Origin: Phytohabitans sp036906915
Lineage (GTDB): Bacteria; Actinomycetota; Actinomycetes; Mycobacteriales; Micromonosporaceae
Length of the DNA stretch: 64,000 nt
Direction of reading: 5' to 3'
NCBI RefSeq assembly: GCF_036906915.1
Contig: NZ_JBAKHX010000013.1
Span: forward strand, 1 to 64,000
Made by a program: the position numbers and the translations under genes
Notes under the pieces: generated by a model
Told to the model about the DNA's origin: nothing
The model's input: only the letters and a program-made list of their open reading frames with translations
Databases searched by the model: none
In this document: positions 60,993 through 64,000 of the stretch, piece after piece
Position numbering within the stretch: the stretch's first letter is position 1
How the letters are laid out: each line of letters starts with the position of its first letter

Positions 60993-62399
60993 TCACGTAG
61001 GAGCAAGTACATCCGCGAGCAGGTTGACGGCCGCCGGTATGTCGGCGTCCGTGATGTTGCCGTACCCGATGACCAGCGCTGGTGTTTCGCGTCTGCTGGA
61101 CCAGTACGCGGACAGGTCCATCAGCCTCAGCCCCGCGACCGCGGCCTTCCTGACGGCGGCGGCCGTGTCGGTGCCGGCGGGCAGGTGCAGCAGCAGGTGC
61201 AGCCCGGCGGCGGTACCCGCGACGCGGCCCCGCGGAAGGCGGGCCGCGAGGGTCGCGACCAGCAGGTCGCGGCGGGCGCGGAATCGTCGCCGCGCGGCCC
61301 GCAGGTGGGCGTCGTACCAGCCGCGATCGACGAAGGAGGCCAGGGCCAGCTGATCGAGTACCGGGGGTGCGGGCGCGACTGGGTTGGCGGAGCGCAGCGC
61401 GGCGGTCATCGCGCCGGGCGTGACGAGCCAGCCGAGCCCGAGCGCGGGTGACAGGGTCTTGCTGATCGAGCCGAGCAGGAACACCCGGTCCGGGTCCATA
61501 CCCTGGACGACCGCGACGGGGCGGCGGTCGTACCGGAACTCGGCGTCGTAGTCGTCTTCGATGACGTACCCGTCCACGGCCCGGGCCCAGCGGACGAGGT
61601 CGGTGCGGCGGGCCGGCGACAGCACGGTACCGGTGGGGAACTGGTGGGCGGCGCCGACCACGACGGCGCGGATCGTGCCGCGGGCCGGCAGGTCGCCGAC
61701 CCGCAGGCCGTCGCCGTCGACGGGTACGGGATGCACGCGCAGCCCCGCGCTCGACGCCGCCTCTCGCAGGCGCGGCCAGCCGGGGTCCTCGACGGCCAGG
61801 TGCGTGACCCCGGCGGACCGCAGCGTGCGGCACACCCGGGCGAGACCGTCGGTGATGCCGGCGCACACGGCGACCTGCGCGGACCGCAGGTCCGCGCCCC
61901 GAGAACGCCGCAGGTAGTCGGCGAGCGTGCGGCGCAGGGCGGGGTGGCCGGCCGGGTCCGGCAGGCCGAGGTCGTGGCCGACGGCGTCACCGATCGCGGA
62001 GCGGACCGCCTCCGTCCACCGGCGCCGCGGAAACGCGCGCAGGTCCGGCAGGCCCGGCGCGAGGTCGTACCGGACGGTGGCCGGCTGGCGTTCGGCGCGC
62101 CCACGCCGGTGGTGATCCGCGGCGCCCGGGGTCCACGAGACGCGCGTCGCGGAGCCGACCCGGCCGGTGAGGTACCCCTCGGCGGCAAGCTGGCCGTACG
62201 CCTCCGTCACCACCCAGCGGGAGCAGCCCAGTTCCTCGGCGAGCGCCCGGCTCGGCGGCACGGCGTCGCCCTCGACCAGCCGTCCCTGGCGGATGGCGGT
62301 GCGCAGCGCCCGCGCGAGCCGCTCGTGCACAGGCCCGGCACCGGGCGAGTCCACGTCGAGCAGCGTGGCCCACGCGAAATTGGTCTGGGAATCCGCCAC
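60993..62399 (-). CDS. MocR/PdxR-type GntR-aminotransferase fusion regulator
   Basis: 468 residues. N-terminal GntR winged helix: VHERLARALRTAIRQGRLVEGDAVPPSRALAEELGCSRWVVTEAYGQLAAEGYLTGR. C-terminal PLP aminotransferase-like domain with the Schiff-base Lys in LLGSISKTLSPALGLGW and DYDAEFRYDR. MocR proteins often control PLP-related genes; it is divergent from an aldo/keto reductase gene with 46 bases between them. Confidence 0.93.
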   Translation of the reverse strand: MADSQTNFAWATLLDVDSPGAGPVHERLARALRTAIRQGRLVEGDAVPPSRALAEELGCSRWVVTEAYGQLAAEGYLTGRVGSATRVSWTPGAADHHRRGRAERQPATVRYDLAPGLPDLRAFPRRRWTEAVRSAIGDAVGHDLGLPDPAGHPALRRTLADYLRRSRGADLRSAQVAVCAGITDGLARVCRTLRSAGVTHLAVEDPGWPRLREAASSAGLRVHPVPVDGDGLRVGDLPARGTIRAVVVGAAHQFPTGTVLSPARRTDLVRWARAVDGYVIEDDYDAEFRYDRRPVAVVQGMDPDRVFLLGSISKTLSPALGLGWLVTPGAMTAALRSANPVAPAPPVLDQLALASFVDRGWYDAHLRAARRRFRARRDLLVATLAARLPRGRVAGTAAGLHLLLHLPAGTDTAAAVRKAAVAGLRLMDLSAYWSSRRETPALVIGYGNITDADIPAAVNLLADVLAPT

Positions 62400-62445
62400 G
62401 ATATTGGAGCGTACGACCTGACCGAAGTCGGCATAGCGTTGCCGT

Positions 62446-63399
62446 ATGACTCAGCTAGTCGGCGACAACCTGGTTCTGGGCGCCATGCTCTTCGGCACGG
62501 TGCAGGACGAACGCCGCTCCTTCGAACTGCTCGACCGCTTCGTCGAGGCCGGTGGCACCTGGATCGACACCGCGAACTGCTACGCGTTCTGGGAGGACCC
62601 GAGCGGCTTCGGCGGGCAGAGCGAGCTCGTGCTGGGACGCTGGCTGGCCCGCCGGCCCGGCGTGCGCGACCGGGTCCGGATCAGCACCAAGGTGGGGTGC
62701 GAGCCGACCGAGGCTGGCCGGTTTCCGGAGACCGCCGAAGGACTGTCCGGCGCGGTGATCAAGAACGCGATCGAGGGGAGCCTGCGCCGGCTCGGCACCG
62801 ACCACGTCGAGCTGTACTGGGCGCACAAGGAGGACCGCGCCACGCCCCTGGAGGAGACGGTCGCCGCGTTCGGCGAACTGGTCTCCGCGGGGACGGTCGG
62901 CCGGCTCGGCGCCTCGAACCACGCGGTGTGGCGGTTGGAACAGGCCAGGCAGCTCGCGCGGGAGGCCGGCGTGGCCGGGTACACCGCTGTGCAGCAGCAC
63001 CACACCTACCTGGCGCCCCGTCCCGGTACCCGGCCAACCGTCGTGCACCGCTTCGGCGCGGTCAGCGACGAGGTCATCGACTACGTGCAGAGCCACCCGG
63101 AGATCGCCATCTGGGCGTACACGCCGCTGCTGTCGGGCCGGTACACGCGGGCCGACAAGCCGCTGCCGGAGGAGTACGACCACCCGGGCACCACACGCCG
63201 GCTCGCCGCCCTCGACGAGGTCGCCGCGGAGATCGGCACCAGCCGCAGCCAGGTCGTGCTGGCGTGGCTGATCGGCGGCCAGCCCAGCGCCACGCCCATC
63301 GTCGGCGTCAGCACCGCCGCGCAGATCGACGAGGCTATCGCCGGGGCCACCCTGACCCTCACAGCCGACCAGCGGGAACGGCTCGACGCGGCGCTCTGA
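62446..63399 (+). CDS. Aldo/keto reductase
   Basis: 317 residues. FELLDRFVEAGGTWIDTANCYAFW (catalytic Asp, Tyr), VRISTKVGCEPTE (Lys), HVELYWAHKED (His), LGASNHAVWRLEQA and SRSQVVLAWLIGGQPSATPIVGVST, the full AKR series. NADPH-dependent carbonyl reduction; substrate unknown, but PLP-vitamer (pyridoxal) reductase is suggested by the divergent MocR gene. Confidence 0.92.
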   Translation: MTQLVGDNLVLGAMLFGTVQDERRSFELLDRFVEAGGTWIDTANCYAFWEDPSGFGGQSELVLGRWLARRPGVRDRVRISTKVGCEPTEAGRFPETAEGLSGAVIKNAIEGSLRRLGTDHVELYWAHKEDRATPLEETVAAFGELVSAGTVGRLGASNHAVWRLEQARQLAREAGVAGYTAVQQHHTYLAPRPGTRPTVVHRFGAVSDEVIDYVQSHPEIAIWAYTPLLSGRYTRADKPLPEEYDHPGTTRRLAALDEVAAEIGTSRSQVVLAWLIGGQPSATPIVGVSTAAQIDEAIAGATLTLTADQRERLDAAL

Positions 63400-63568
63400 G
63401 TCGACCGTCTATTGTGGAGGCAAATAACCCCGCCGCTGTAGGTGCGCCAGTTGACCGTCCGGACAGGACAGTGTAAACACGTCATTGGCATTGTCATCGA
63501 CCATTGTCGCTAGGTGGTGGGCGTCGTTGCCCGCTGCGACACGGCGGCATGACAGCAACGGGGGAAAC

Positions 63569-64000
63569 ATGTCACTACGTCTTTCGCTGCCCCTTGCCCT
63601 CCTCGCGGCCGGCACCGTCGCCGTCGCGAGCAGCGCGGCGGTCGCGGCGCCGACGGCCGAGGACGACACCCGCCGGGTGGACCGCACCGGGGCTCCACTC
63701 AACGACACCCGGCGGAAGGACGCGACGAAGGGCACCGCGGTCGAGCGGCTGCTCATGGGGCCGATCATGTCTGGGCACTACGAGCCTCTGGAGACGATCA
63801 CCACCGGGTCCTGGCCGGAGAACGTCGCGGTCGGCGACGTCACCGGCGACGGTCGCAACGATGTGCTGCTCACGACCAGCTACTACTTCGACGAGGAAAA
63901 CGACTACAAGCTGTTCGTCTACTCCCAGCGGCCAGACGGTTCGCTTCGCCCCGAGGTCAAGTACCAGACGCGCATGGCGTACGGGGACGCTGGTGGGCTC
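63569..64000 (+). CDS. Secreted FG-GAP/VCBS repeat protein (runs off the window)
   Basis: At least 144 residues, open to the window end. Signal peptide MSLRLSLPLALLAAGTVAVASSAAVA follows ATG 63569 with GGGGGAAAC upstream. A repeat GSWPENVAVGDVTGDGRNDVLLTTSYYFDEENDYKLFVYSQ is an FG-GAP/VCBS blade of a beta-propeller. Probably a surface or extracellular lectin or integrin-like protein; C-terminus lies outside. Confidence 0.85.
   Translation, partial: MSLRLSLPLALLAAGTVAVASSAAVAAPTAEDDTRRVDRTGAPLNDTRRKDATKGTAVERLLMGPIMSGHYEPLETITTGSWPENVAVGDVTGDGRNDVLLTTSYYFDEENDYKLFVYSQRPDGSLRPEVKYQTRMAYGDAGGL

Noticed and set aside
61644..63476. 610-codon plus-strand frame spanning the MocR and AKR genes
   Set aside because: Overlaps two well-supported genes in other frames; low-complexity Arg/Gly/Ala composition.

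Overview
This 64-kb window is high-GC DNA with dense coding, short 4-base GTGA/ATGA gene overlaps, GTG and TTG starts, GAF-ANTAR regulators, a SigB/SigF-type sigma factor and an actinobacterial gas-vesicle cluster. Together these point to a filamentous actinomycete, most likely of the Micromonosporaceae; no rRNA or marker gene allows a firmer placement. Names rest on motifs and family knowledge only; no database search was possible.

Layout. 0-5.4 kb: a secreted beta-propeller glycosidase-like protein, then a self-contained mercury-type operon (MerR-style operator/promoter, tandem Cys-motif protein, MerR regulator, small Cys-pair membrane protein, terminator), a quinone-oxidoreductase-like MDR gene and two gene remnants. 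5.5-11 kb: a large WXG-like protein, a P450 relic, a stand-alone NRPS condensation-domain gene head-to-head with an intact cytochrome P450, and a small P-loop kinase. 11-15 kb: a secreted SMP-30-like protein, an APH-type kinase, and an S66 peptidase coupled to a catalytically dead paralogue. 15-26.5 kb: a damaged IS5-type element, a membrane protein/histidine kinase/response regulator operon, a deleted APH pseudogene, a DHFR-fold protein, an ECF sigma factor with a SnoaL-like tail, another APH kinase, and a graveyard of transposase, serine recombinase and group II intron RT pieces. 26.5-40.5 kb: an MMPL exporter, a large secreted sorbosone-dehydrogenase-like protein, small enzymes and regulators, a patch of remnants (DUF6891-like, IS1380, SDR), a SUKH-like protein, and a choice-of-anchor B protein overlapping a membrane-anchored protein with repeated HLHP motifs.

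41-44.4 kb holds a complete gas-vesicle operon (gvpA-F-G-O-J-L-S-K) behind a GTTT-N16-GGGTAC promoter of the SigB/SigF class. 44.6-55 kb is rich in stress functions: a secreted metalloprotease-lectin, a sigma region-2-only protein, DUF6458 and GlsB-type membrane proteins, two GAF-ANTAR regulators, a SigB/SigF-like sigma factor, and an orphan groEL under a CIRCE operator with small genes downstream. The gvp promoter type and the nearby sigma gene suggest, but do not prove, that the sigma factor drives flotation genes. 55-64 kb: a membrane protein, a secreted M14 carboxypeptidase, a WYL regulator, RidA, DUF488, a divergent MocR/aldo-keto reductase pair and the start of a secreted FG-GAP protein.

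A striking theme is decay by internal deletion: several genes keep their N- and C-terminal coding ends but have lost the middle. Intact systems (mer-like, P450/C-domain, gvp, groEL) are interspersed with this debris, suggesting a plastic accessory region.
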